Position numbers and translations under genes: made by a program. The notes under the pieces are model-generated. The model did no database searches. It was not told the DNA's origin and saw only the letters and a program-made list of their open reading frames with translations. A DNA stretch of 64,000 bases from Nostoc cf. commune SO-36 (GTDB taxonomy: Bacteria > Cyanobacteriota > Cyanobacteriia > Cyanobacteriales > Nostocaceae). The number at the start of each line of letters is the position of its first letter. Position 1 is the stretch's first letter. This document shows, piece by piece, positions 26,367 through 36,270 of this stretch. The stretch lies in assembly GCF_023734775.1 (NCBI RefSeq), contig NZ_AP025732.1:3912501-3976500 (forward strand), given 5' to 3'.

Positions 26367-27565
26367 ATGACAACAATCATCTTTGTACATGGAACGGGTG
26401 GGCGCAGAGATTCCTATGCAGGTACATTTAGGAATATTGAACAGAAATTACATGAGCTAAAACCAGAGGTTAGATTAGTTCCCTGTCTGTGGGGTGAGGT
26501 TCATGGCACAAAATTAAATGCTGGTGGTTTGTCGATTCCTAATTATGATTCAACTAGAGTAAATGCTAAGTCTCAGGAGGATGAAGAAATTCTGTTGTGG
26601 AAAAATCTCTACAAAGATCCACTATATGAAATTAATCTTTTATCATTCAGACAACCTCGTGGGCAAGCTAATATTCGAGGTAAGATGATGACTCCTCCAC
26701 AGGAAATCAGTAAGAGAATAGAGGGGTTGACTACATCTTCCCAACTGGAAACTCAACTACAAAAGGCTGGTATTAGTCAGGTATTTGAAGAAGCTTGCAA
26801 TGCAATTAGAACTTCTCAGCCTTTTAGCAGATTACTAGACACAGCATCCAGACCTTTAGATGCAGATTATGCAGCGATCGCTAGAGCAATTGTAACTGCA
26901 TCTATACAAATATGTGATATATGTGATCCCCCCATTCATCATAATAAAAAGTTGCGAGACGAGACTGTGGACTCAATTACTCGTGAGTTGACTCAAGATA
27001 CCCAATCACGCGGGGTAATTGGGGATTTGGGAAAAATTCTTATATCGCCATAGGAAAATTTGCGTTTAATAAATATTATGTACAGCGTAAACGAGGGGCT
27101 ATAACTGATGCTTCTTATCCCTTTTCTGGAGATATTCTGTTTTATCAAGCAAAGGGTGAAAAGATTCGAGAATTTATTCGAGAGCAAATAAAAAATGTTG
27201 AACCTCCTGTAGTTCTACTTGCTCATAGTTTAGGAGGAATTGCTTGTGTAGATTTATTAATTGAACAGCAACTACCAGAGGTTAAATTATTAATTACAGT
27301 CGGCTCACAAGCTCCTTTTTTATATGAAATTAATTCGCTGCAAAGTTTATCTTATGGTGATCCTTTACCAGAATACTTTCCTGAATGGTTGAATATTTAT
27401 GATTTGCGGGATATTTTGAGTTATATCGGCGAAGGGCTATTTCCCAACAAAATAAAAGATTCTAAAGTAGATAATGGGCAACCATTTCCAGAGGCTCACG
27501 GGGCTTATTGGAACACTCCAAAGACATGGGATAAAATTTTAGAGTATCTTGAGAGAATGTTTTAA
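26367..27565 (+). pseudogene. Alpha/beta hydrolase (lipase-like), split by an apparent frameshift
   Basis: The first 228 codons (to 27053) carry the N-terminal strand and oxyanion motif IIFVHGTGG. The continuation in the -1 frame runs from about 27032 to 27565: NSYIAIGKFAFNKYYVQRKR, then VVLLAHSLGGIACVD with the nucleophile-elbow Ser, and a later PFPEAHGAYW that may hold the catalytic His. Together they give about 400 residues of a serine hydrolase. The break falls on GGGAAAA (27029-27035) read as G-GGA-AAA, a perfect -1 slippery heptamer; one extra A in the run would equally restore the frame. It lies upstream of the caspase-NACHT gene on the same strand and may be part of that system. Confidence 0.7.
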
Positions 27566-27655
27566 AAGTCTTAATTGTCGGTCTGTAACCAAACGTTTTA
27601 ATTACCCTAAATCCTGCGATGTTGATTCTGGTTGCCCCCTTTTTAATCGGATTAG

Positions 27656-27808
27656 CAGGGTGGTTTCATCCGAAAAAAGAAAAATACATAAGTCTTGATT
27701 TCTCGTTTTATGACATAGCTTTTTACCCCTCTCCAAACCTCTCCCCGAAACGGAGAGAGGCTTTGAAACCCAGTTTTAGTTTTTCTCTACTCGTATGAAA
27801 CCACCCTG
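27656..27808. mobile_element. 153-bp inverted-repeat element flanked by 19-bp direct repeats
   Basis: Terminal inverted repeats CAGGGTGGTTTCAT and ATGAAACCACCCTG are perfect. Directly outside, CCCTTTTTAATCGGATTAG (27637-27655) and CCCTTTTTAATCGGGTTAG (27809-27827) form direct repeats with one mismatch. Inside lies a CCTCTCC...GGAGAGG palindrome. This looks like a MITE-type insertion between the hydrolase and caspase genes, with an unusually long duplication. Confidence 0.75.
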
Positions 27809-27893
27809 CCCTTTTTAATCGGGTTAGGGGGTATTAATAAGTGCCTAAAATAATTGCAAACCACTTTTCCAATAACCTCTTAAATCATTTACC

Positions 27894-30206
27894 ATGACAG
27901 AAGAACCCAAGATTAGTTCTGATGAAACTTATGCTCTAGTTGTAGGAATTGAAAAGTATCAACAAGGTGATGATTCGAATCTGGATGGGCCAGCTAGTGA
28001 TGCAATTAAGTTTGCTGAATGGTTGTTGGCAAAGAAGGTAAAAAAGGAAAATATCTATTTGTTTATCTCTCCCTCAGATAATAATCAAAATTTACTAGAA
28101 AACTTCAAAGAAAAGACAAAGTTAACTTCTCAGCCTGCAAATCGAGAAAATATCACTAACGCTATTGACCGTTTGCTCAAGGAAGATGTATCTGGTCAAT
28201 TACTGTATGTATTCTGGGGAGGGCATGGTTCTATAACTAAATCAGAGGATACAAAACGTCTACTGTGGTTTAGTGATACTGATTATACGAACTGCAAAAG
28301 CCTAGATTTTTTTTCGCTGCTAGAAGCACTGAAAAACTCTCCGATTAGGTTTGGTTTCAGCCAACAAGTCTACTTGCTCGATACTTGTGCAAGCCGTCTG
28401 TATAACCAGGATGTACATCTGCCTACAATTAATTGGATAAAGAAGAGTAGTCAATCCGGTTCAAGCAGTTCCCAATCAGGAAATCATGCACAATTTGTAT
28501 TATTTGCATCGGCAGAGTATGAGGTAGCAGAGAATCACGCTGGTAGTGGTGTTTTTTCCCAAGCGGTGATGGAGGAGTTAAATAAACTACCAGCAGATTG
28601 TTTATTACCTGAGATGATGGCATTGACTCAAGCAGTTGAAGAAAAGTTAAAGGCTGCTGGTAAACCGGAACCAGTTTATAAGCGATTCTGGAATGGCAGT
28701 GTAGAAGTAAGTGAAAAAGTATTTTATCTACCGCCGCGAAAGATAGACTGGCACAAAGTTTGCTGTGAAATTTTGGTGGAACAACGGCAGCAACTCACCA
28801 CTAATGCCTTGACATTATCTCAAGGGATAACGCTGCGAGTTGAAGATGTTTATGTACCCTTGGGATTAGTCGAGCGCGAAGAACGATCTAAACGTCAGGA
28901 TGATGTTTCTCCTGAGAAAGGTTCAGACCTTTTCAAAGAGACAGAAATTACTAAAACATTTGAGAATCATGTTTTTCTTGAAGAGGTTATAAAACAGAAG
29001 GAAACCCCTAAAAGTCAAGGTAAACGTATCGCAATTATTGGTGAACCAGGTGCAGGAAAGACAACACTTTTACAGCAGATTGCTGATTGCATATCTCGTG
29101 AGATTGACCAGTCAATTGTCATTTGGGTATCTTTAGCAGATTTGCAAGAGCAGCAACTGGAAACTTATTTATTTAAAGTTTGGTTAACTGCTGCGGTTAA
29201 CAGACAAGGGAAGATGGAAGCCACTCAGCAGATGGAAAAGGATTTTGCGGCTCAGTTTATACAAGGTCGGGTATGCTTGCTGCTGGATGGATTAGATGAA
29301 ATGTCTGTATCTTCAGGCAATCCCTTAACAGAAATTGCGCGGCAAATTCGTAATGGAGGGTATATTTCTCAAGCGCGAATTGTGCTTACTTGTCGAGTTA
29401 ATTTGTGGGATCACAGCCCTAATGAGCTTTTTAATTTTGATATCTATCGCACCTTGAATTTTTCTTATCCAGAGCAGGTAGAGATGTTTATTAATCGTTG
29501 GTTCTCTCCTATAATACCAGAAGGAAATAGAGAACGAGGGCAAAGGTTACAGCACTTCCCGCTATGCAATACAGTTTTTCTCCTTTCCCCTCTTTTAGTA
29601 TATCTTTCAGCTTGGAGGTACATCCTCAAAGCTGCCGGAAGTGCTGTATGCACTGCACTCAAAGAACCAGGTAAAGAGCGGATTCAGGATTTGGTGAAAA
29701 ATCCTCTACGACTGACCCTATTATGTTTGACTTGGGATAAGTGGCAAGAAAATGGGGGACTACCAGACACGACAGCAGAACTGTATAAGAGTTTTGTAGA
29801 TTATTTCTATAAATACAAATTTTCAATCAAGGAAAAACAACAAGAATCTCTGAATCAAGCATTGGGAGAATTATCCCAGTGGGCAATCAATCAACCAGCA
29901 TCTCGGTTTCGCATTCGACTGGATGAAATTCCTCAAGCAATTAAGCAAAAATTAGGCTATAAAGATGATGAAAATACCCCATTGGGATTAGCCATAAAGT
30001 TAGGTTGGCTAAACAATGTGGGGAGAGCTAAAGAGAATCCTAATTTTGATGTTTACTCTTTCTTTCATGCTTCATTTCAAGAATACTTTGCTGCCACAGC
30101 CATTAATGATTGGCAATTCTTTCTCCAACACAACCCCAAAAATCCCATTCAAGGAATTTATCACATCTTTACACCGCAATGGAGGCAAACAATATTACTG
30201 TGGTTA
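27894..30206 (+). pseudogene. Caspase-NACHT part of a caspase-NACHT-HEAT protein, interrupted by an IS
   Basis: The 5' 771 codons of a gene cut by an ISAzo13-type element. Residues 12-280 are a caspase-like (C14) domain with His111 in VFWGGHGS and Cys165 in YLLDTCASR. Residues 378-560 are a NACHT NTPase with Walker A GEPGAGKTT (383-391), Walker B VCLLLDGLDEM (460-470), and a helical region to ILLWLG. The caspase is expected to be released when the NTPase assembles on a trigger. Without the IS the frame continues into the HEAT part at 31533 for about 1363 residues. As it stands, the frame runs ten codons past the insertion point into the IS and stops, so the HEAT sensor part is lost. Confidence 0.85.
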
Positions 30207-31529
30207 GGGACTTGCAAGAAAATAAAATACCAGCCATTCTAGAAGAGAAGAAGCGGTGAACTGTCCGCGCCTAGTTTAAATATCTAGAATGGGAATCCCT
30301 CAATTCATGCTCACCGACACCATCAAATCGACCTTTAAAGATGCAGCACAGAAACTGACTAGCAATCGCAAACGAGATTTCATGGCAAAAGTTACCGAAG
30401 ATTACTTCGATAGTTCAGCACGCATTGCAGAAACCGTTATGGGATGGAATCGCCAGAGTGTGCAACTCGGCTTGCATGAAAGGCGGACGGGGATAGTCTG
30501 TGTAGAGAATTATCAGGCAAGGGGACGACACAATAGTATTGAGGTATTGCCCAACTTAGAAGCAGATATTCGTTCATTGGTGGATGCTCAAGCTCAAGCC
30601 GACCCTAAATTTCAATCGACCTTTCTGTATGCCCGCATTAGTGCCAGAGCAGTAAGAGAAGCATTAGTAAGTGTTCATGGCTATAACGAGAGCGAATTGC
30701 CATCTCGTCAAACTTGTGGAGAAATTCTCAATCGCTTAGGGTATCGCCTAAAAAAACACAAAAAACGAAACCCTTGAAAAAGATTCCGCAAACTGATGCC
30801 ATTTTCGAGAATGTGTTCCGGGAGAATCAGGCATCAGATGAAAACCCCAAATCGTTGCGAGTGTCTATAGATACTAAAGCTAAGGTGAAGATTGGCAACC
30901 TTTCTAGAGGCGGTAAAGCTCGGACAATGGAGGCGAAAGCTGCTGATGACCACGATACACAGTGGTCATCAGTCTTAGTTCCCTTTGGCATTCTCAATAC
31001 ACATAATGACCAGCTATCGATTTACTTGGGTCAGTCGGCGGAAACCAGTGATTTTATCGTCGATTGTTTAACCGCTTGGTGGCATGAGAATCAACACAAT
31101 TACCTGGAACTTGATGAGTGGGTGATTGATCTTGATGGCGGTGCCGCTACTCGCAGTAACCGCACACAATTTATCAAACGCATGGTTGAGTTGTCTTGTG
31201 CAATTAATTTAAAAATTCGACTGATTTATTATCCCCCTTACCATAGCAAGTACAATCCAATAGAGCGGTGTTGGGCTGCCTTGGAGAACTATTGGAATGG
31301 TGCGATTTTAGATTCTGTTGCCGCCGCAGCACAATGGGCCGCCAATATGACTTGGAAAGGAATTGCTCCCATTGTACATCTGGTTCAAACCACATATCAC
31401 AAAGGAATCAAGGTTCTCTCGCAAGAGTTAGAACAATACCAACCCCAATGGCAGCGTTCTGAAACATTACCCAAATGGGATATTACTATTGTCCCTGTTT
31501 AGCTGGTACTTTATTTTCTTGCAAGTCCC
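30207..31529 (+). mobile_element. Intact ISAzo13-family insertion sequence (1323 bp)
   Basis: 28-bp terminal inverted repeats with one mismatch: the left begins GGGACTTGCAAGAAAATAAA and the right is its complement ending at 31529. A TTA duplication flanks it (30204-30206 and 31530-31532), consistent with the 3-bp duplications I recall for ISAzo13 elements. The only gene is a transposase read in two frames. Excision of IS plus one TTA restores the host gene exactly. Confidence 0.92.
30289..31502 (+). CDS. ISAzo13-family transposase, made by -1 frameshift
   Basis: Two overlapping frames encode one transposase. The first (30289-30777) gives the N-terminal DNA-binding half ending GEILNRLGYRLKK. 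The second contributes TQKTKPLKKIPQTDAIFENV, then LSRGGKAR and LDGGAATRSNRTQFIKRMVE, and the C-terminal block YYPPYHSKYNPIERCWAALE with the last acidic residues of the DDE-type site. The joint is at seven A bases, 30750-30756, read as A-AAA-AAA, a perfect slippery heptamer, after which the -1 frame continues family homology without loss. The product would be about 405 residues. Confidence 0.85.
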
Positions 31530-31532
31530 TTA

Positions 31533-33311
31533 GGGCGACGAGAAGAGAACTTAAAACAACAAAAGCAAGAGTTTATTAATGCTTTGGTAAACTTTCAAGA
31601 TGGATGTGGCAAATGGGAGAGAGAAAATGTAGACAAAGGCTTTTATGAGTATCAATCCTATTTTTTAGCTGCGGCGGTAATTGCGGAGTTTAAAGATTGT
31701 TCTCAGGCAGATGAAATCGCAACGCAAATTGTCAAGTGGGGCTTTGGTTATCCACCAGAAAAACAGAAGTGGGTGAAATTTATTAAGCCAATTGAAGATA
31801 CAGCTCAGTTAGCACTGCAACAAACAGAACGCACAAAAGCGATCGCAGCCTTGGTACAACTGCTACAATTTCCAAATCTTGATAATGACACCCGTCACCA
31901 GGCAGCAGAAAGCTTAGGGACTATCGGCACAGGTAATGAAAAAGCGATCGCTGCTTTGGTGCAACTATTAAATCATGTGTATGTGTACACCCGTCACCAG
32001 GCAGCAAAAAGCTTAAGAACAATCGGCACAGGTAATGAATTTGCGATCGCTGCCTTGGTGGCAGCGCTGCAATCAACAACTGAGGATGACTTCATCCGTA
32101 GGGTGGCAGCAGAAAGCTTAGGGACTATTGGCACAGGTAATGAATTTGCGATCGCTCCCTTGGTGGCAGTGCTGCAATCAACAACTGTGGATGACTTCAC
32201 CCGTAGGCTGGCAGCAGAAAGCTTAAAGACAATCCACCCAGCTGCCTTGGTGGAACTGCCACAATCGACTGATGTGAGTGACAAGCGTTGGGCAGCAGCA
32301 AAAATACCAGGGAGAATGGAGACATTCAAAAAAGTGTATCCCAGGATCATGGAAACAGTCAGCTCAGCAGCTCTGGATCAGCAGTTGCGTATGATGGCAG
32401 CAGGATGGTTAGAAACAAGCGACCCAACCGCCTTGGTGGCACTGCTACAATCAACTGATAATAAATATCGGCTTTGGGCGGTAGTAGAAAAATTAGGAAC
32501 CATCGGCACAGGCGATGAATTTGTGATCGCTGCCTTGGTGGAACTGCTGCAATCAACAACTGTCGATGACTTCACCCGTAGGCTGGCAGCAGAAAGCTTA
32601 GTGAAAATCGGCACAGGCAATGAATTTGCGATCGCTGCCTTGGTGGAACTGCTGCAATCAACAACTGTGGATGACAAAACCCATAGTCAGGCAGCAGAAA
32701 GCTTAGGGAAAATTGTACAAGACAATAAGGATCGGTCTTTGGTTGTAAAAGGTTTAAAGGATTATTTGCAATTTGATAACAACTACAATTTGATCTGGAA
32801 ATGTTCTCAAAATATGGCTTATCCCGATTTCTATCAAGCTTGGCATCAAGGAAAGAATGATGAAGAAGTCGGTGTTAACCAGCCTAACTTACTCCAATGT
32901 TTGCAAGCTGCGATTGATAATGACGCTCAACTCAGCCAAAGCATTCACTTAATCTGTATCGACACCAATAAATTCATAGATCCAGATAACCCAGCTAGCA
33001 AAATTTACACTAAAATCGTCAAAGCTGGCTGTCCTAAATGCGAAGATGGTACGCCGAAAACAATGGCGGACTTCCAATCCTATTGGGAATTGCTAGATAC
33101 TGACAAGTGCGTGGTTTTAGTATTTCACTCAGGCTCAACGAATACTACAGGTGGGGTGACATACAGCGATGTGTTTCTTAACGCCATTAGTAAATTTGAG
33201 GGGGCGATTTGTTTTATTAGCGACTCTGTACTAACCTACAACACCCTGAAAGTCTTTGCCCCCAGTCAATCAATTGATGAGATTTTAGAATGGTTACGCA
33301 AAGGGCGCTGA
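31533..33311 (+). pseudogene. HEAT-repeat and C-terminal part of the interrupted caspase-NACHT protein
   Basis: In frame with the 5' part once the IS is removed. After RREENLKQQKQEFINALVNF come about ten HEAT-like repeats of 34-36 residues (pattern AIAALVELLQSTTVDD...RRLAAESLGTIGTGNEF), followed by a C-terminal alpha/beta domain (about the last 180 residues, HLICIDTNKFIDPDNPAS to SIDEILEWLRKGR) with a conserved-looking CPKCED. NACHT proteins of bacterial conflict systems often end in such domains, and HEAT repeats are the expected ligand sensor. An ATG-less start means this half is probably not translated alone, although a GTG/ATG inside could be used. Confidence 0.8.
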
Positions 33312-33372
33312 ACTTTGCTCAATCAGATGATAGTACTGTTATATTTGGCAATCGCCTGACCCATCCTTTCAC

Positions 33373-33573
33373 TTTTCAATAGCTTTAAAAGCTGTAGTGC
33401 TTATTCGGCATAGCTTAGAACTTTTCTTAGTGCCATTCCATTCAGGAGAACAAGTATCCGATAAAGTTATTTTGTTAAGTGCCTTGCTTGCTAATGGTAT
33501 TAATTTAGGTTTAATCCAGATGGCGGACGCAATTAAAGGAATGTCCTTATTGGTAAAATTAATAAAGATTTAA
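33373..33573 (+). pseudogene. Second Tn3-family transposase remnant (central part)
   Basis: The translation includes FHSGEQVSDKVILLSALLAN followed by GINLGLIQMADAIKGMS, which matches the ALLADGTNLGLTKMAEACPGMS-type block in the central part of Tn3 TnpA proteins. Homology ends at GMS and a stop follows ten codons later. It runs on the plus strand, opposite to the remnant at 25.6-26.0 kb. Nothing else is seen between the HEAT gene and the ABC exporter. Confidence 0.65.
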
Positions 33574-33621
33574 AAAAGTCAGGAAGATCCGCCCAAGCTG
33601 GGGTATCTCGCGGCAAGAAAG

Positions 33622-35453
33622 ATGAAGATTAAAAAAAAAGAAATATCCTACGCCAATCACTAACGGTTTTCCGCTACAGTGGACGGGCTGTAAGCTTAGT
33701 ATGGACTACTAGCCGATCGCTTACTATTCTTCTGGCGAGTTTAACAATAGTTGCTGGTCTTTTACCGGCGGCGATATCCTACATCAGTAAGTTAATTGTG
33801 GATGCAGTGGTATTTGCCTCTCAAGTTAACTCAGAAAGTAATGGTTTTGTCAATATTTATCCTTCCCTATCTTATGTAGGATTAGAAGCGATCGCTGTAA
33901 TTCTACTAGCAGGTGGTCAACGCGGAATCATCATTTGTCAATCGTTATTGCGGGCGCTACTGGGTCAGCGAGTGAATGTACTCATCTTAGAAAAGGCGCT
34001 GACACTGGATCTCAGACAGTTTGAAGACTCGGAATTTTATGACAAATTGACCAATGCGCGACGAGAAGCATCTGTTCGTCCCCTTTCCTTAGTAAACCGT
34101 ACCTTTGGGTTAGTGCAAAATGCCCTTTCCCTGTTCACCTACGGTATTTTGTTAGTAAATTTCTCAGTTTGGGCAGTGCTAATGCTAGTTTTGGCTGCCA
34201 TACCTGTATTTATAGCCGAAACCAAGTTTGCTGGGGAAGGCTTTCGCTTGTTTAGTTGGCGTGCGGCAGAAACTCGTCAACAGCATTACTTAGAAAATCT
34301 GCTAGCAAGAGAAGATTTTGTCACAGAAGTCAAACTCTACCAGTTGGGAGACATGTTGCTAGGACGTTATCGCAACCTGTTTGAACAACTCTATGGCGAA
34401 GACCGCGATTTGACTCTCCGGCGAGGAGTGTGGGGCTATCTTCTGGGTTTAGTTAGTACAGGTGCTTTTTACCTAGCTTATGCTTGGATTGTGCTGGAAA
34501 CAGTGCGAGGTAAGATTTCCTTGGGAGATATGACAATGTATCTTACCGTGTTTCGCCAAGGACAATCTACTTTTTCTAATGCCCTCACTTCTATTGGAGG
34601 GATGTATGAAGACAACCTATATCTATCAAATCTTTATGATTTTCTGGAAAAAGAAGTACCAAAGTCTTGGGGTAAGGCAACCATTGGTTTAAATCCTCAA
34701 GATGGTATTCGTTTCGAGAACGTGTCATTTACTTATCCAGGAAGTTCCAAGCCAGCGTTGGCAAACATTTCGCTGCATTTGAAACCCAGAGAAAAACTGG
34801 CAATTGTCGGTGAAAACGGTTCCGGTAAAACTACCTTAATCAAACTACTTACCCGACTCTACACCCCTGACTCTGGGCGAATTTTCTTAGATGGCTTGGA
34901 CTTGCAAGAATGGGATGTTGATGTATTGCGGCGTCGGATTGGTGTGATTTTTCAGAACTTTGTCCGCTACCAATTTACTGTGGGTGAGAATATTGGTGTG
35001 GGTGATGTAGAACATCTCGAAAATAAAACCCGTTGGCGAACTGCTGCTGAAAAAGGCATGGCGCAATCCTTTATTGACCAATTACCCCAAAGCTTCCAGA
35101 CTCAACTTGGTCGTTGGTTTAAGGGAGGACAGGAACTTTCTGGGGGACAGTGGCAGAAAATTGCTCTCTCTCGTGCTTTTATGCGATCGCAAGCAGATAT
35201 CTTGGTGTTAGATGAACCAACATCAGCAATAGATGCCCAAGCCGAGTTTGAGATTTTCAATCATTTTCGCACTGTTACTCAAAATCAGATGGTACTTTTG
35301 ATTTCCCATCGCTTCTCAACGGTACGAATGGCTGACAAAATTCTAGTTATAGAAAACGGGGAAGTTATAGAACAAGGAACTCACGAAGAATTATTAAAGA
35401 TAGGAGGACGTTATGCCAAGCTGTTTCTATTACAAGCAGCCGGTTATCAATAG
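33622..35453 (+). CDS. ABC exporter half-transporter (fused membrane and ATPase domains), apparent frameshift near start
   Basis: The open frame in the main phase covers about 600 residues. The membrane domain runs from LRQSLTVFRYSGRAVSLVWT through six hydrophobic segments. The ATPase has Walker A GENGSGKTT, Q-loop VIFQNF, signature LSGGQ, and Walker B ILVLDEPTSA, then the H-loop ISHRFST. The main phase has a stop just upstream of residue 1; the natural start seems to be ATG at 33622 (MKIKKK), joined if the A-run 33631-33639 had ten instead of nine A bases. Otherwise a later GTG at 33798 would delete the first membrane segments. Substrate unknown; the class exports lipids, peptides or drugs. 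Confidence 0.83.
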
Positions 35454-35624
35454 GAAAAGAAGCTAGTAATCTTTGTGAATTGAGATAGCGATGCCTACGG
35501 TGGACTGCGCCTACGCTGACTTTTTACAAAGCACATAACATCTCTATCTAACCACGTTAAACTGTTCAGTAAATATGGGTCACTAGACACTCCGTATCGT
35601 TAAACATTGCTACTTGATAAAATT

Positions 35625-36242
35625 ATGCAAATCACAAAACAGCGATACTATACCCCAGAGGAATATTTAGAGCTAGAAGAAGCTGCTGACTACAAAAGTG
35701 AATACATTGATGGGCAAATAATTCCTATGGCGGGTGGAACAATAAATCACAATCGTATAGCTGGTAATTTCTATGCTGTGTTAAACTTCGCGTTCAGACA
35801 ACAAGAATACGAAGTGTTTAATAGCGATATGCGTCTGTGGATACACCAAAAACGTATCTACACGTATCCAGATGTGACAGTAATAGCCGGTGAACCAGAA
35901 TTTTTCAACAACCGTACAGATATTATTACAAATCCCCAACTTATTGTTGAGGTTTTGTCTAAATCTACTAAAAACTACGATAGCGAAGACAAGTTTCAGG
36001 CTTACCGAAGTATTTCTACTTTCCAAGAATATCTATTAATTGACCAAACACGAATTCATGTAGATCAATTTTCTAAAACCGGGAAAAAGCAATGGACGCT
36101 TCGTGAATATGATGAAGAAGATGAAGCGATCGCACTTGTAACCGTACCCTTTGAGATTTCTCTACAAGATTTGTACAAAAAGGTGAAGTTTGAGCCTGTT
36201 GAGTCGGAAGGGGAAAGTGCTGATGTTGAGGGATTGGGGTGA
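35625..36242 (+). CDS. Uma2-family (DUF820) predicted endonuclease
   Basis: About 205 residues with the Uma2/DUF820 PD-(D/E)XK-like fold. Typical blocks are TPEEYLELEEAADYKSEYID at the start, YTYPDVTVIAGEPEF with the active-site Asp, and LIVEVLSKSTKNYD with the Glu, then YRSISTFQEYLLIDQ. ATG at 35625 starts at MQITKQRYY, as family members do; a TTG six codons upstream is less likely. These proteins are greatly expanded in cyanobacteria and their role is still unclear. It is convergent with the coiled-coil gene downstream. Confidence 0.85.
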   Translation: MQITKQRYYTPEEYLELEEAADYKSEYIDGQIIPMAGGTINHNRIAGNFYAVLNFAFRQQEYEVFNSDMRLWIHQKRIYTYPDVTVIAGEPEFFNNRTDIITNPQLIVEVLSKSTKNYDSEDKFQAYRSISTFQEYLLIDQTRIHVDQFSKTGKKQWTLREYDEEDEAIALVTVPFEISLQDLYKKVKFEPVESEGESADVEGLG

Positions 36243-36270
36243 AAAAATTGATTACCCCTAAGACTAAAAA

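Noticed and set aside
30207..31529. IS630-family assignment for the IS
   Set aside because: The transposase has the YYPPYHSKYNPIERCW and GGKAR blocks of ISAzo13, and the duplication is TTA, not the TA of IS630.
31994..32677. Minus-strand frames of 66-118 residues opposite the HEAT repeats
   Set aside because: They repeat with the same period as the HEAT units and are shadows of the repeated coding sequence.
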